This document shows, in pieces, positions 8,351 through 17,597 of a DNA stretch of 64,000 nt (position 1 is the stretch's first letter; the number at the start of each line of letters is the position of its first letter). The DNA is taken from the NCBI RefSeq assembly GCF_003182355.1, contig NZ_QGTW01000013.1:1-64000 (forward strand), written 5' to 3'. Position numbers and translations under genes: made by a program. The notes below the pieces were generated by a model, which saw nothing but the letters and a program-made list of their open reading frames with translations, was not told the DNA's origin and did not search any database. This stretch comes from Cytobacillus oceanisediminis. Its GTDB lineage: Bacteria; Bacillota; Bacilli; Bacillales; Cytobacillaceae.

Positions 8351-8513
8351 GGCTCTGTTAAACTTTGATGCTGATTTCGGCTACACTCACTCGCTTTCTG
8401 CGGGCCGGACACTCCTCGAATAAACTCCGAACGAAGGGAATGCAAAAGCATTTCGAGGGTCTTGAAGCCTTCTGCGCCAATCTCCACAGTGCAAAATCAA
8501 ATTAACACAGCTC
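8351..8513. repeat. Dispersed inverted-end repeat B, copy 1
   Basis: Starts GGCTCTGTTAAACTTTGATG and ends with AAATCAAATTAACACAGCTC, whose reverse complement begins GAGCTGTGTTAATTTGATTT, so the termini are imperfect inverted repeats. The interior is GC-richer (CTTTCTGCGGGCC). This and three more copies lie only between genes, which fits a MITE-like element. This copy lies between the ABC-2 operon and gsaB. The rest of the 8263–8635 gap holds only the gsaB upstream region. Confidence 0.75.
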
Positions 8514-8635
8514 TATTTGTTTTTATACCAATATACAGAATTCTCTGCTTTCCCCTTTAGATTGGACTAACTGCCTTTCGATCATGTTAAAATAATAAAT
8601 GTACTACTAATTGGATTCATGTCAGGAGGATAATA

Positions 8636-9931
8636 ATGCAATTTACTAATTCTGAAAGATTACATAAACAAGCTCTTGAACATATTGTCGGGGGAGTCAA
8701 CAGTCCTTCCCGCTCTTATAAAGCAGTTGGCGGAGGTTCCCCGGTCGCGATGGAGCGCGCTCAGGGCGCATATTTTTGGGATGTTGACGGCAACCAATAT
8801 ATCGATTATTTAGCCGCCTACGGACCGATCATTACCGGGCATGCCCATCCGCATATTACTGAAGCGATTAAAACTGCAGCAGAGCGCGGAGTATTATATG
8901 GAACTCCAACCCCGCATGAAGTGAAATTTGCTGAAATGCTAAAGGAAGCAATGCCTAATTTGGATAAAGTCCGTTTCGTAAACTCGGGAACAGAAGCAGT
9001 TATGACAACCATCCGTGTTGCACGGGCTTATACAGGCAGAGACAAAATCATAAAGTTTGCCGGCTGCTACCACGGCCATTCCGACCTTGTTCTTGTTGCA
9101 GCAGGCTCTGGCCCCTCAACATTAGGCACTCCCGACTCTGCTGGAGTACCAAAGAGCATTGCCCAGGAAGTTATTACAGTTCCTTTTAATGAAATCGAGC
9201 CGTATAAGGAAGCTTTGGAAAAGTGGGGAGACCAGATTGCAGCAGTTCTCGTTGAACCGATTGTCGGCAATTTCGGGATTGTAGAACCTAAACCAGGATT
9301 TTTGGAACAGGTAAATGAATTAACCCATGCTGCAGGAGCGTTGGTTATTTATGATGAAGTTATTACTGCTTTCCGTTTTATGTATGGCGGAGCACAGGAT
9401 TTGCTAGGAGTTAAACCAGATTTGACTGCTATGGGTAAAATCATTGGCGGAGGCCTGCCTATAGGTGCTTACGGCGGAAAAAAGGAAATCATGGAAACCG
9501 TTGCTCCTCTAGGACCTGCGTATCAAGCCGGGACTATGGCAGGAAACCCTGCTTCCATTCTGTCCGGCATCGCCTGCCTTGAAGTACTTAAACAGCCAGG
9601 TATCTATGAATATTTGGACCGCCTGGGCGAAATGCTTGAAGAAGGCATTAAAGCCGCTGCAGCAGAATTTAACATCCCGATCACGATTAACCGTTTAAAA
9701 GGTGCTCTCACCGTTTATTTTACAGATGAAATAGTTGTAAATTATGAGCAGGCAGAAAACACAGATGGTGAAATGTTTGCAAAATTTTTCAAGCTAATGC
9801 TAACCCAAGGAATAAACCTGGCACCATCCAAGTATGAAGCATGGTTTGTAACGATCGCCCATACAGAGGAAGATATTCACGCCACTATCCACGCAGTCCA
9901 AAATGCATTTCAGCAATTAATCACCGAATAA
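8636..9931 (+). CDS. gsaB: Glutamate-1-semialdehyde 2,1-aminomutase
   Basis: 431 aa PLP enzyme that converts glutamate-1-semialdehyde to 5-aminolevulinate, the C5-pathway heme precursor. It has the class III aminotransferase fold with PLP lysine K268 in [11 protein letters not shown], the ring-contacting YDEVITAFR segment (~239–247) and the substrate-binding [17 protein letters not shown] near the N terminus. Start ATG has CAGGAGG 7 nt upstream. B. subtilis has this second copy (gsaB) at the same locus in addition to hemL in the hem operon; the context supports gsaB here. A terminator follows at once. Confidence 0.95.
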   Translation: MQFTNSERLHKQALEHIVGGVNSPSRSYKAVGGGSPVAMERAQGAYFWDVDGNQYIDYLAAYGPIITGHAHPHITEAIKTAAERGVLYGTPTPHEVKFAEMLKEAMPNLDKVRFVNSGTEAVMTTIRVARAYTGRDKIIKFAGCYHGHSDLVLVAAGSGPSTLGTPDSAGVPKSIAQEVITVPFNEIEPYKEALEKWGDQIAAVLVEPIVGNFGIVEPKPGFLEQVNELTHAAGALVIYDEVITAFRFMYGGAQDLLGVKPDLTAMGKIIGGGLPIGAYGGKKEIMETVAPLGPAYQAGTMAGNPASILSGIACLEVLKQPGIYEYLDRLGEMLEEGIKAAAAEFNIPITINRLKGALTVYFTDEIVVNYEQAENTDGEMFAKFFKLMLTQGINLAPSKYEAWFVTIAHTEEDIHATIHAVQNAFQQLITE

Positions 9932-9952
9932 TTATTCATTATTTTATACATT

Positions 9953-9983
9953 AATGGGAGCCTTAAGGTTCCCATTTTCTTTA
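9953..9983 (+). terminator. gsaB terminator
   Basis: TGGGAGCC/GGTTCCCA stem with a short TTAA loop, followed by TTTTCTTT. Confidence 0.75.
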
Positions 9984-9993
9984 TTAACAGTCA

Positions 9994-10007
9994 TGAAAAC
10001 GTTTACA
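9994..10007 (+). promoter_or_regulatory. Candidate CcpA binding site (cre)
   Basis: TGAAAACGTTTACA fits the cre consensus TGWAANCGNTNWCA at every position. It lies just after the gsaB terminator and ~70 bp upstream of the -35 element of the glutamate synthase promoter. Sites at that distance usually activate rather than repress, but direction is inference. Confidence 0.65.
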
Positions 10008-10076
10008 TTATTGGCGTTTTTTTATACATCATCAGTTTTGTCCACCTAAACTCTATCCATCTTTTTGTATAAATAA

Positions 10077-10105
10077 TTGATTTCTGAAAATTCATATGAT
10101 ATGAT
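10077..10105 (+). promoter_or_regulatory. Candidate sigma-A promoter of the glutamate synthase gene
   Basis: TTGATT (10077–10082), 17-bp spacer and TATGAT (10100–10105). It would give a leader of about 230 nt before the ATG at 10341. Confidence 0.6.
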
Positions 10106-10197
10106 AGGAGAAATCTTTTCTGTAAGTGCGGATTACGCCAGCAAAAAGATGGGTATAAAGGCAAAAACCTTTCCCAAATAATCACACTATTCATTTA

Positions 10198-10218
10198 ATA
10201 AATGCATGATGCATTTAT
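10198..10218. repeat. Perfect 21-bp palindrome in the glutamate synthase leader
   Basis: ATAAATGCAT, one central G, then ATGCATTTAT: a perfect 10-bp inverted repeat with a 1-bp centre. The one-base loop makes an RNA hairpin less natural than a dimeric protein operator. No known consensus is recognised. Confidence 0.6.
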
Positions 10219-10340
10219 CCTTTCAAAAACATGACTTTTTGAACAACCTCATTTAAAACCCGTAAACAACTAATTTTTAATAGATTACTAATCAGGGGGT
10301 GAACGGCTTTAAGGCAAAGCCTTATTTTCAGCCGAATACA

Positions 10341-13300
10341 ATGACATTACAACAATGGAGTCCTTCACTTTTTAAAGAGTTTAACCGTCAGGAGCATGAT
10401 GCGTGCGGCATCGTTTCTGCTATGGAAAAAAAGAAAGTACCTACACGGGAGAATATTTTCAGCTGCATCAACGCCCTTGTCACAATGAATCACCGTGCCG
10501 GCTTTATTAATGGAGAAGGAGACGGTGTTGGCATTCATATCGATATCCCGAGAGAGCTTTGGAAAGAAAAGCTAAAGGAAGCAGGAGCCGATCCGGCAGC
10601 TGCAACCAGTGAGGGGTTTGTCGTTGGACATGTCTTTATGTCCAGAAGCAAGGACACTGAATCTTTTAAAAAGCATTTAATGCAGAAACTTGCCGATTCT
10701 CAACTTGCAGTCATTTTTGAATCTGAAGAGGTAACAGAATCCTCTGCCCTTGGTCCAATTGCCATTCAGGAAAACCCTGTATTTTGGCAGTTTGCATGTT
10801 TGTCAGAACAAACCGGAGGAGAGCTTTCTAAAAAGCTTTTTGAATTGATTGTTGATTTTGAAGAAAATGAGCATGTGCATGTCGCTTCCCTAAGCCAGCA
10901 TCATGCTGTTTATAAAGTAATGGGTGCTGGGGATATTTTGCCTAAATATTATCATGATTTAGCAAACCCGCTTGTTGCTTCAACAATGACACTTGGACAT
11001 AACCGCTATTCAACTAATACATTATCAAGCTTCTTTCGCGTGCAGCCATTCAGTATTCTTGGCCACAATGGCGAGATCAACACAATTGCAAAGCTAAGAG
11101 ATGAAGCAAAAATGGTTGGAGTTCCGCTTGTAAAAGACGGAAGTGATTCACAGGACTTGAGCAGAACGCTTGAAACGTTTATTTGCCGTGACGGTTATTC
11201 ACTATTCGAAGCGATGGATGTCATGTTCCCGCCAATCGTGAATGAAATCAAATCTTACCCGGAACACCTTCAGGATATGTACTCATATATTCGTGAAGCA
11301 TGGGGACATTTTGCTCAAGGTCCAGCAGGAATTATCTCCCGCTTTGCTGACGAAGCTGTGTTTAGTGTAGATGCTTTGGGTCTTCGCCCGCTCTGGATGC
11401 TTGAAACAGAAAGCTCTTACCTGTTCTCATCTGAGCCAGGAATTATTCCATCAAGTGAATATGTCAACGAACCAAAGCCGCTTTCACCTGGTGAAAAAGT
11501 TGGACTGAAATGGGATGGCGATACTCTTGCCGTTTATGAACACAGCAATTATCAAGCTGCAGTTTTTGAAAGATTTTCAAAACGTGTTAACGCTGATAAC
11601 TTCCGTATTCGCTTGCAGGAGCCAAAGTTAGAAAAAACAATTTCTATAAACTATCCGGATAAAGTCCATAATGGGCAATATAAAGCGTTTGGCTGGGAAA
11701 GAGATCATGTCCAGCTTATAGAACAAATGGCGGAAAAAGGAGCAGAGCCAATCCGTTCACTCGGACACGACTCTCCACTTGCTGCACTAAATCCGCAACG
11801 CAAAAATATATCAGATTTTATCAAGGAAAGTGTTGCAGTTGTTACAAACCCTGCGATTGACCGCGACCGTGAAACCGAGCATTTCTCAACACGTACCATT
11901 ATTGGGCAGCGTCCGTCCTTGTTCGAAAAACAGCAGCCTGGTGCTGTAATTGAGTTGCAGACTCCTATTTTAATAGAAGGAAAAGCAGGTTTTGAATGTT
12001 CTGCTGCTCTTAAACAGCCAAGCTACGATCAGGTAACCAGCTTTTATCAGGAACAAAAGCTTATTTCTTATCTGTCTACCACATTTAAGAAAGATGAAAC
12101 AGTAAAAGAAGCTTTGGACCGTTTATCAGCAGAAGCAGTTGAAGCTGTCCGCAGCGGAAAAACCCTGCTTGTGCTCGATGATGCAAATGCCCATCAGGAG
12201 GATGCTTATTGGATTGATTCACATTTAGCCGTGTCTGCTATTGACCAGGCACTTGTAAAAGAAGCTTTACGCCGCGAATGTTCTCTTTTGGTGCGCTCTG
12301 CTTCCATCAGGTCCTTGCATGATATCATCACAGCATTTGGCTTAGGTGCAGATATAATCAGCCCGTACTATATGTTTATGACAGTGCTTGGCGATTCAGT
12401 AACGCCATTAACCAATTTATATTCAGCCCTTACTAAGGGTCTTGAGAAGGTAATTTCAACGATCGGCATCCACGAGTTAAGAGGCTATGGCCGTTTGTTC
12501 TCTGCAATCGGTCTGCATGAAGACATGGCCGAGTATCTGAATATCGTAAACTTCTTCGGTTCAAAGGAACTTGCATTTAATTTCGACGCCTTAAAAGAAG
12601 ATGCTTTTGCGAGAGCAGAAGATTACCAAAATGAAAAAGAGCGGATCGGAAAGACGTTCAGCCTTTTCCCTCGTATCTGGAAAGCTATCGGCGAGGTTGC
12701 ATCAACAGGCGACTATAGTGCATACAAGGAAAAAATCTCTGAGCAGGAGGATCAAAACCCTACGACAATCCGCCATTTAACTGGATTTAAGGAGACGGCC
12801 TCAAACTTAAAGCCGGAGGATATTAGCCTGAATGTAGGAGAGCATGACCTTCCGTTCGTCATCTCGTCCATGTCATTTGGTTCTCAGAATGAGACTGCGT
12901 TCAGGGCTTATGCAGAAGGTGCAGACCGTTTGAACATGGTCAGCTTGAATGGTGAAGGCGGGGAAATTAAGGATATGCTTGGTAAATATCCAAAAACCCG
13001 CGGACAGCAGGTGGCATCTGGACGTTTTGGTGTAAATGCCGAGCTGCTCAACTCGTCCAACTTGCTTGAAATTAAAATCGGGCAAGGTGCAAAGCCTGGT
13101 GAGGGCGGACACCTTCCAGGTTCAAAGGTTACAGCAAAAATTGCCGAAGCACGTAATGCAACAATTGGTTCAGATTTGATTTCACCTTCAAATAACCATG
13201 ATATCTATTCAATTGAAGATTTGGCACAAATGATCCATGAGCTTAAGACAGCCAACGATAAAGCAAAAGTAGCCGTTAAGGTTCCGGTAGTACCGAATAT

Positions 13301-14813
13301 CGGGACAATCGCTGTCGGTATCGCAAAAGCTGGTGCAGATATTATCACACTAAGCGGATTTGACGGCGGTACTGGTGCAGCCAGAATCCACGCGCTCCAG
13401 CACGTAGGCCTGCCGGTTGAAATCGGCGTAAAAGCCGCTCACAATGCGCTATTGGAAGCAGGCATCCGCGATAACGTCGAGCTGTGGGCTGACGGCGGAA
13501 TCAAGAGTGCAGCAGATGTATTAAAGGTAATGCTTCTCGGAGCTAACCGAGTTGGCTTTGGTACATTGTCCATGCTAGCCATTGGCTGTACAACATGCCG
13601 CGGCTGCCATCTTGACACTTGCCACGTGGGTATAGCTACACAAATTGACTCTGAAGCACAGGCTAAGGAGCATGGTTTAAGAAGATTTGTTCCTCGCCAA
13701 TTTGACCTTGCTGTCCAAGGCATCATGAATTTGTTTACAGCATTTGGCGAAGAGCTTAAAGCACTTGCAGTTTCTATTGGAGTAAAAAATCTTCAGGATG
13801 CTGTTGGGCGTTCTGACCTTCTGGTACAAACCAAAGGTGAAAACCAGCTTAATCTGACTCATCTGTTAAAGACACTTGAAATCGGCCAATTCTCTCAACA
13901 GGAAGCGCCTGCAGCCCTGCATGAAGCACAGCTACAGGTAGCCGTTGGAGCAGAGTACCTTGATGCAAGCGTGGAAGAGTTGCATCAATCACGCGAATTC
14001 CAGAGTATTACTTCAGAACAGCGTGTGTTAGGCAGCCGTGTTTCCTGCCACCGCGTAAGAGGCCGTTTGGATGGTTCCTATAAAGGGCTTCCACCGGTTG
14101 ACTTAAAATATAAAGGCGGATCCATTCCTGGAAATGGCCTGGGAGCTTACAACAGCTTCGGCATTAATATTGAAGTTGCCGGAGGAGCCCAGGATGGAAT
14201 CGGTAAGACGTCATTTGGCGGACAAATCAAGATCTTCAAGGCAAAAGGAAAGAACGGCAAGTTTTATAACGGCTCTGTCGGAAAAGGCTTTGGCTACGGA
14301 GCTCAGCATGGTTTGCTTGTAGCCCAGGGAAATGCTGATGCACGCGCAGGGATCAGATTATCCGGAGCTGACATGATTATAGGCGGACAACTGAAAAAGC
14401 CGATTCCTGAAAAGGAATACGGTAATATCGGAACAAACGCCAATATTAAGGGCTTTGCCTTCGAATATATGACAAACGGAAGAGGCCTTGTCCTTGGTGA
14501 TCCTGGTCCATGGATTTGCGCAGGTATGACTGGCGGTGTTGTTTACTTAAGACACCAGCCGGAAATGGGCTTAACAAAAGAAGCCATCGAGCGCAGAATT
14601 GCAAAAGGAGCAAAAGTTTCTGTCACTTCCCTTTCAGAAAAAGGAACGGAAGATGTAAGAGAACTCCTTGGCCAATATATTGCGATGCTGACAGATCAAG
14701 GCCAGACTGATGAAGCTTCCCAGCTTGCTGCCCTCCTTGACCATCCGGCTGACCACTTCGTACAGGTCATTCCGGTTAAAGAACAAGCTGACCCATCTGT
14801 TTCTACAGAGTGA
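10341..14813 (+). CDS. Glutamate synthase, large subunit type
   Basis: About 1,490 aa. Makes two glutamates from glutamine and 2-oxoglutarate. Domains in order: class II glutamine amidotransferase (N-terminal ~400), central domain, FMN-binding synthase domain (~780–1150) and C-terminal GXGXG beta-helix (~1200–1450). The catalytic cysteine is C22 in EHDACG, implying removal of a 21-residue propeptide. CTTCRGCHLDTC gives the C-x5-C-x4-C 3Fe-4S cluster. No NADPH-binding small subunit gene is adjacent, so the electron donor is unclear (a distant small subunit or ferredoxin). Start is unsettled: ATG 10341 fits the family but lacks a near ribosome site; GTG 10299 overlaps the sequence AGGGGGTGA. 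Confidence 0.93.
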   Translation: MTLQQWSPSLFKEFNRQEHDACGIVSAMEKKKVPTRENIFSCINALVTMNHRAGFINGEGDGVGIHIDIPRELWKEKLKEAGADPAAATSEGFVVGHVFMSRSKDTESFKKHLMQKLADSQLAVIFESEEVTESSALGPIAIQENPVFWQFACLSEQTGGELSKKLFELIVDFEENEHVHVASLSQHHAVYKVMGAGDILPKYYHDLANPLVASTMTLGHNRYSTNTLSSFFRVQPFSILGHNGEINTIAKLRDEAKMVGVPLVKDGSDSQDLSRTLETFICRDGYSLFEAMDVMFPPIVNEIKSYPEHLQDMYSYIREAWGHFAQGPAGIISRFADEAVFSVDALGLRPLWMLETESSYLFSSEPGIIPSSEYVNEPKPLSPGEKVGLKWDGDTLAVYEHSNYQAAVFERFSKRVNADNFRIRLQEPKLEKTISINYPDKVHNGQYKAFGWERDHVQLIEQMAEKGAEPIRSLGHDSPLAALNPQRKNISDFIKESVAVVTNPAIDRDRETEHFSTRTIIGQRPSLFEKQQPGAVIELQTPILIEGKAGFECSAALKQPSYDQVTSFYQEQKLISYLSTTFKKDETVKEALDRLSAEAVEAVRSGKTLLVLDDANAHQEDAYWIDSHLAVSAIDQALVKEALRRECSLLVRSASIRSLHDIITAFGLGADIISPYYMFMTVLGDSVTPLTNLYSALTKGLEKVISTIGIHELRGYGRLFSAIGLHEDMAEYLNIVNFFGSKELAFNFDALKEDAFARAEDYQNEKERIGKTFSLFPRIWKAIGEVASTGDYSAYKEKISEQEDQNPTTIRHLTGFKETASNLKPEDISLNVGEHDLPFVISSMSFGSQNETAFRAYAEGADRLNMVSLNGEGGEIKDMLGKYPKTRGQQVASGRFGVNAELLNSSNLLEIKIGQGAKPGEGGHLPGSKVTAKIAEARNATIGSDLISPSNNHDIYSIEDLAQMIHELKTANDKAKVAVKVPVVPNIGTIAVGIAKAGADIITLSGFDGGTGAARIHALQHVGLPVEIGVKAAHNALLEAGIRDNVELWADGGIKSAADVLKVMLLGANRVGFGTLSMLAIGCTTCRGCHLDTCHVGIATQIDSEAQAKEHGLRRFVPRQFDLAVQGIMNLFTAFGEELKALAVSIGVKNLQDAVGRSDLLVQTKGENQLNLTHLLKTLEIGQFSQQEAPAALHEAQLQVAVGAEYLDASVEELHQSREFQSITSEQRVLGSRVSCHRVRGRLDGSYKGLPPVDLKYKGGSIPGNGLGAYNSFGINIEVAGGAQDGIGKTSFGGQIKIFKAKGKNGKFYNGSVGKGFGYGAQHGLLVAQGNADARAGIRLSGADMIIGGQLKKPIPEKEYGNIGTNANIKGFAFEYMTNGRGLVLGDPGPWICAGMTGGVVYLRHQPEMGLTKEAIERRIAKGAKVSVTSLSEKGTEDVRELLGQYIAMLTDQGQTDEASQLAALLDHPADHFVQVIPVKEQADPSVSTE

Positions 14814-14830
14814 TTATTTAGCAGAATATT

Positions 14831-14866
14831 AAAGAACCGTCCGTGCCTGCGGACGGTTCTTTTTAT
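14831..14866 (+). terminator. Glutamate synthase terminator
   Basis: AAAGAACCGTCCG pairs with CGGACGGTTCTTT (13 bp, tight loop), followed by TTTTATTTTA. Confidence 0.92.
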
Positions 14867-14936
14867 TTTATTAGTTGCAGATCTAAGTGGATACTTAGAG
14901 TTAATTATATTTTATTTGCCAATCTTGGCTGTATTC

Positions 14937-15250
14937 CAGGTTCATAGGCACTATTCCTCGCCTTTAGGTTCTTTTATGGCAGCTTTTCTCCACTCAACGG
15001 TACTATTCCTCCGTCTTAGTTCCCTTCTTGGCGCGGTTACTCCATTCAACGGCACTATTCACTCGCTTTAGTTCCCTTCATGGCGGCTTTTCTCCATTCA
15101 ACGGCACTATTCCTCCGCTTTAGTTCTCTTCTTGTCTCGGTTACTCCATTCAACGGCACTATTCCTTGGCTTTAGTTCCCTTCATAGTTCGGTTACTCCA
15201 TTCAACGTACTATTGATTACTCCGTCAACAGCACTATTCCTCCGCTTTAG
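14937..15250. repeat. ~52-bp tandem repeat, about six units
   Basis: The marker TCCATTCAACGGCACTATTC recurs at 15041, 15092, 15145 and, partly diverged, 15197, with an earlier variant near 14989 and a shortened one at 15221: spacings of 51–53 bp. The second half of each unit reads like TTTAGTTCCCTTCATGG. The period is not a multiple of three and each unit varies, so it is not coding. It occupies most of the gap between the glutamate synthase terminator and the ygaE leader. Confidence 0.8.
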
Positions 15251-15436
15251 GTCGCTTCACGGCTATTTTCTCCGTTTTCGGCATAAATCCTACACTATAA
15301 CTCCAAAAAATATGCATTTAAGCTACCAAAGGTAAATATCACCTATTTACTTTTCTTAATAAAATTTCATTAAAATGCCCCTTGAACTTCTTTCCATATC
15401 CCTGTATAGTACAATATTGTTTAATAATGAGCAAAA

Positions 15437-15517
15437 CCGTTTAAAGTATTTATAATTAGCACTTTAAACGGACCAATCGGCGAGACTACTAATCAACCAG
15501 AAGAAACTTGCTTCTGG
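15437..15517 (+). promoter_or_regulatory. Structured leader of ygaE with two perfect hairpins
   Basis: CCGTTTAAAGT (15437–15447) pairs perfectly with ACTTTAAACGG (15461–15471) around a 13-nt loop. CCAGAAG (15497–15503) pairs with CTTCTGG (15511–15517), and the GGAGG ribosome site overlaps the end of that second stem. Neither hairpin has a T-tract. Either an operator plus a leader hairpin or an RNA switch could explain this; no known riboswitch class was recognised. Confidence 0.5.
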
Positions 15518-15536
15518 AGGAAAGGACATATATTGT

Positions 15537-16616
15537 ATGAAGCTTGGCGCCCGCATACTTAAGACGGGAATCGCAATTATTTTATCTTTATTTTTATCGG
15601 AAGTGTTTAACCTTCCCTCACCTATCTTTGCAGGGATTGCGGCTATTTTCGCCGTTCAGCCGACCATTTACAGATCTTATCTTTCCATTATTGAGCAGAT
15701 CCAAGGGAATGCCATCGGCGCATTAATTGCAGTTGTTTTTGTGCTGTTGTTTGGCAATGATGTCTTTATTATCGGGCTTGCAGCCATTATGGTTATCACA
15801 ATCAATCTGAAGCTGAAAATTGAAAATACGATTGGTTTATCACTGGTAACCCTGATTGCTATTATGGAGACACCGGGAGATACCTTTTTGCAGTTTGCAC
15901 TTATTCGATTTTCCACTATTATGCTCGGGGTATTGTCTGCATTTATTGTGAACCTTGTATTTTTGCCTCCTAAATACGAAAACAAGCTTTACAATAGGAT
16001 TTCCCATAACACAGAAGAGATTACGAAATGGATCCGGCTTAACATCAGGCACGCATCTGAGCACAAACTCCTGAAAAATGATATCGACAAAATGAAAGAA
16101 AGCAATGTAAAGCTTGAACAATTGTATTTAATGTACAAAGAAGAACGGAATTATTTTAAGAGAAATGATTTGGTTAAGTCACGAAAGCTTGTGATATACA
16201 GACAGATGATCTCAACAGTAAAGCGTTCACTTGAGACCTTAAAGAAATTGCACCGCTTTGAAAATGACTTGCAGCAAATGCCTGAAAACTTTCAGCATGC
16301 AGTTCAGCAGCAGCTGGATATTCTGATTCATTATCATGAGCATGTAATGCTAAAGTTTATCGGGAAAGTTCGACCGAATGTGGTATTTGAAGAAGGGGAC
16401 TTCAACTTAAGCAGAAAAGAGCTCGTAAATCTTTTTCTGTCACAGCAAAAGGAGCTCAACCTTGAAGATGAATCAATATTCCCTCATACTATGCAAATCA
16501 TCTCTGCTATTGTGGATTACGATGAGCATGTAGAGCATCTCGATAAGCTAATAACAAGTTTTCAGGCTTATCACAAGGACGAAAATGAGGTTACTATACA
16601 GGAGAATATTGAATAA
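15537..16616 (+). CDS. ygaE: YgaE-like aromatic acid exporter family membrane protein
   Basis: 359 aa. The N-terminal ~145 residues hold about five hydrophobic segments (including AIILSLFLSEVF and ALIAVVFVLLFG); the remaining ~210 residues are charged and helical, probably coiled coil in the cytosol. This is the DUF939/FUSC-like aromatic acid exporter layout. It sits next to gsaB in B. subtilis; here glutamate synthase intervenes. ATG 15537 has AAAGG 11 nt and GGAGG 16 nt upstream, a longer gap than usual. The ribosome site is partly inside a leader hairpin, so translation could be controlled. Substrate unknown. Confidence 0.85.
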   Translation: MKLGARILKTGIAIILSLFLSEVFNLPSPIFAGIAAIFAVQPTIYRSYLSIIEQIQGNAIGALIAVVFVLLFGNDVFIIGLAAIMVITINLKLKIENTIGLSLVTLIAIMETPGDTFLQFALIRFSTIMLGVLSAFIVNLVFLPPKYENKLYNRISHNTEEITKWIRLNIRHASEHKLLKNDIDKMKESNVKLEQLYLMYKEERNYFKRNDLVKSRKLVIYRQMISTVKRSLETLKKLHRFENDLQQMPENFQHAVQQQLDILIHYHEHVMLKFIGKVRPNVVFEEGDFNLSRKELVNLFLSQQKELNLEDESIFPHTMQIISAIVDYDEHVEHLDKLITSFQAYHKDENEVTIQENIE

Positions 16617-16648
16617 GAATAGCTCCAGGCATTGGAGCAAGGACAAGA

Positions 16649-16681
16649 AAAAAAGCAGCTGGGCCTCAGCTGCTTTTTTAA
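16649..16681. terminator. Bidirectional terminator, ygaE / peptide importer operon
   Basis: AAAAAGCAGCTG pairs with CAGCTGCTTTTTT with T-tracts on both strands; it separates converging transcripts. Confidence 0.9.
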
Positions 16682-17581
16682 TTAATTCTTCATTCTCGGA
16701 TCGAGAGCATCTCTTAATCCGTCACCCATTAAGTTAAACCCGAGAACAGTAAGCATAATCGCCAGCCCCGGGAAAATCATCGTCCATGGAGCCTGTACGA
16801 GATATGCTTTTGCATCAGCCAGCATTTTCCCCCACTCGGGGTTCGGAGCCTCAGCACCGAGCCCCAGGAATCCTAATGCGGCGGCTTCAATAATGGCAGT
16901 CGCAATCGCAAGAGTTCCCTGCACAATGATCGGCGCCATACTATTCGGCAGCACATGCTTGAAGAGAATACGGCTATTGCTCATTCCAACCGCTTTTGCA
17001 GCCATAATATACTCTTCCTGTTTTACACTAAGCACCCGTGAACGGATAAGCCTTCCGAAGTTAGGAATATTAATGACTGCGATCGCAATCAGGGCATTTC
17101 GCAATGAAGGTCCCAAAACAGCTACAATCGCAATCGCCAGCAAAATACTAGGAAAAGCAAGCATAATATCAAAAACACGTGAAATAATCGCATCAACCCA
17201 TTTACCGTAGTAGCCTGCGACTACACCCAGAAGGCAGCCTACAACAATGGATCCCATTACTGCCAGGAATCCGACCCATAAAGAGATTCTTGCTCCGTAA
17301 ATAACCCTTGAGAAAATATCCCTTCCAAAGTCATCAGTCCCAAACCAATGCTCGCTAGATGGGGCTTGCAGCCTTTTGGACAGCATTTGTTCATTTATCC
17401 CCTGCGGTGCGATAACCGGCGCAAAAACAGCCAGAAGAATAAAGAATATGACGATGATTGAGCCAATCAAAGCCAATTTGTTTTTTCTAAAGCTCCGCCA
17501 TGCTTCCATCCAGGGGGAAACCACTTTTTCATCAGCTGGCAAAATCGGCGGCTGAATATCTTTTTGAGTTGAAAGTTCCAA
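16682..17581 (-). CDS. dppC: Peptide ABC importer permease, DppC/OppC type
   Basis: 299 aa inner-membrane permease, the second of two in a Dpp/Opp-type importer. It has an N-terminal OppC-type extension with a first membrane segment (about 33–55), a periplasmic loop, then the BPD-transport domain with the EAA motif near LSVKQEEYIMAAKAVGMSN. Last gene of the five-gene minus-strand operon. Start ATG (MELSTQKD) follows GGGAGGGGGAG. The permease pair forms the channel that takes peptides from the lipoprotein receptor encoded upstream. Substrate could be di/oligopeptide or nickel; dipeptide/oligopeptide is most likely. Confidence 0.92.
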   Translation of the reverse strand: MELSTQKDIQPPILPADEKVVSPWMEAWRSFRKNKLALIGSIIVIFFILLAVFAPVIAPQGINEQMLSKRLQAPSSEHWFGTDDFGRDIFSRVIYGARISLWVGFLAVMGSIVVGCLLGVVAGYYGKWVDAIISRVFDIMLAFPSILLAIAIVAVLGPSLRNALIAIAVINIPNFGRLIRSRVLSVKQEEYIMAAKAVGMSNSRILFKHVLPNSMAPIIVQGTLAIATAIIEAAALGFLGLGAEAPNPEWGKMLADAKAYLVQAPWTMIFPGLAIMLTVLGFNLMGDGLRDALDPRMKN

Positions 17582-17597
17582 GCTTCTCTCCCCCTCC

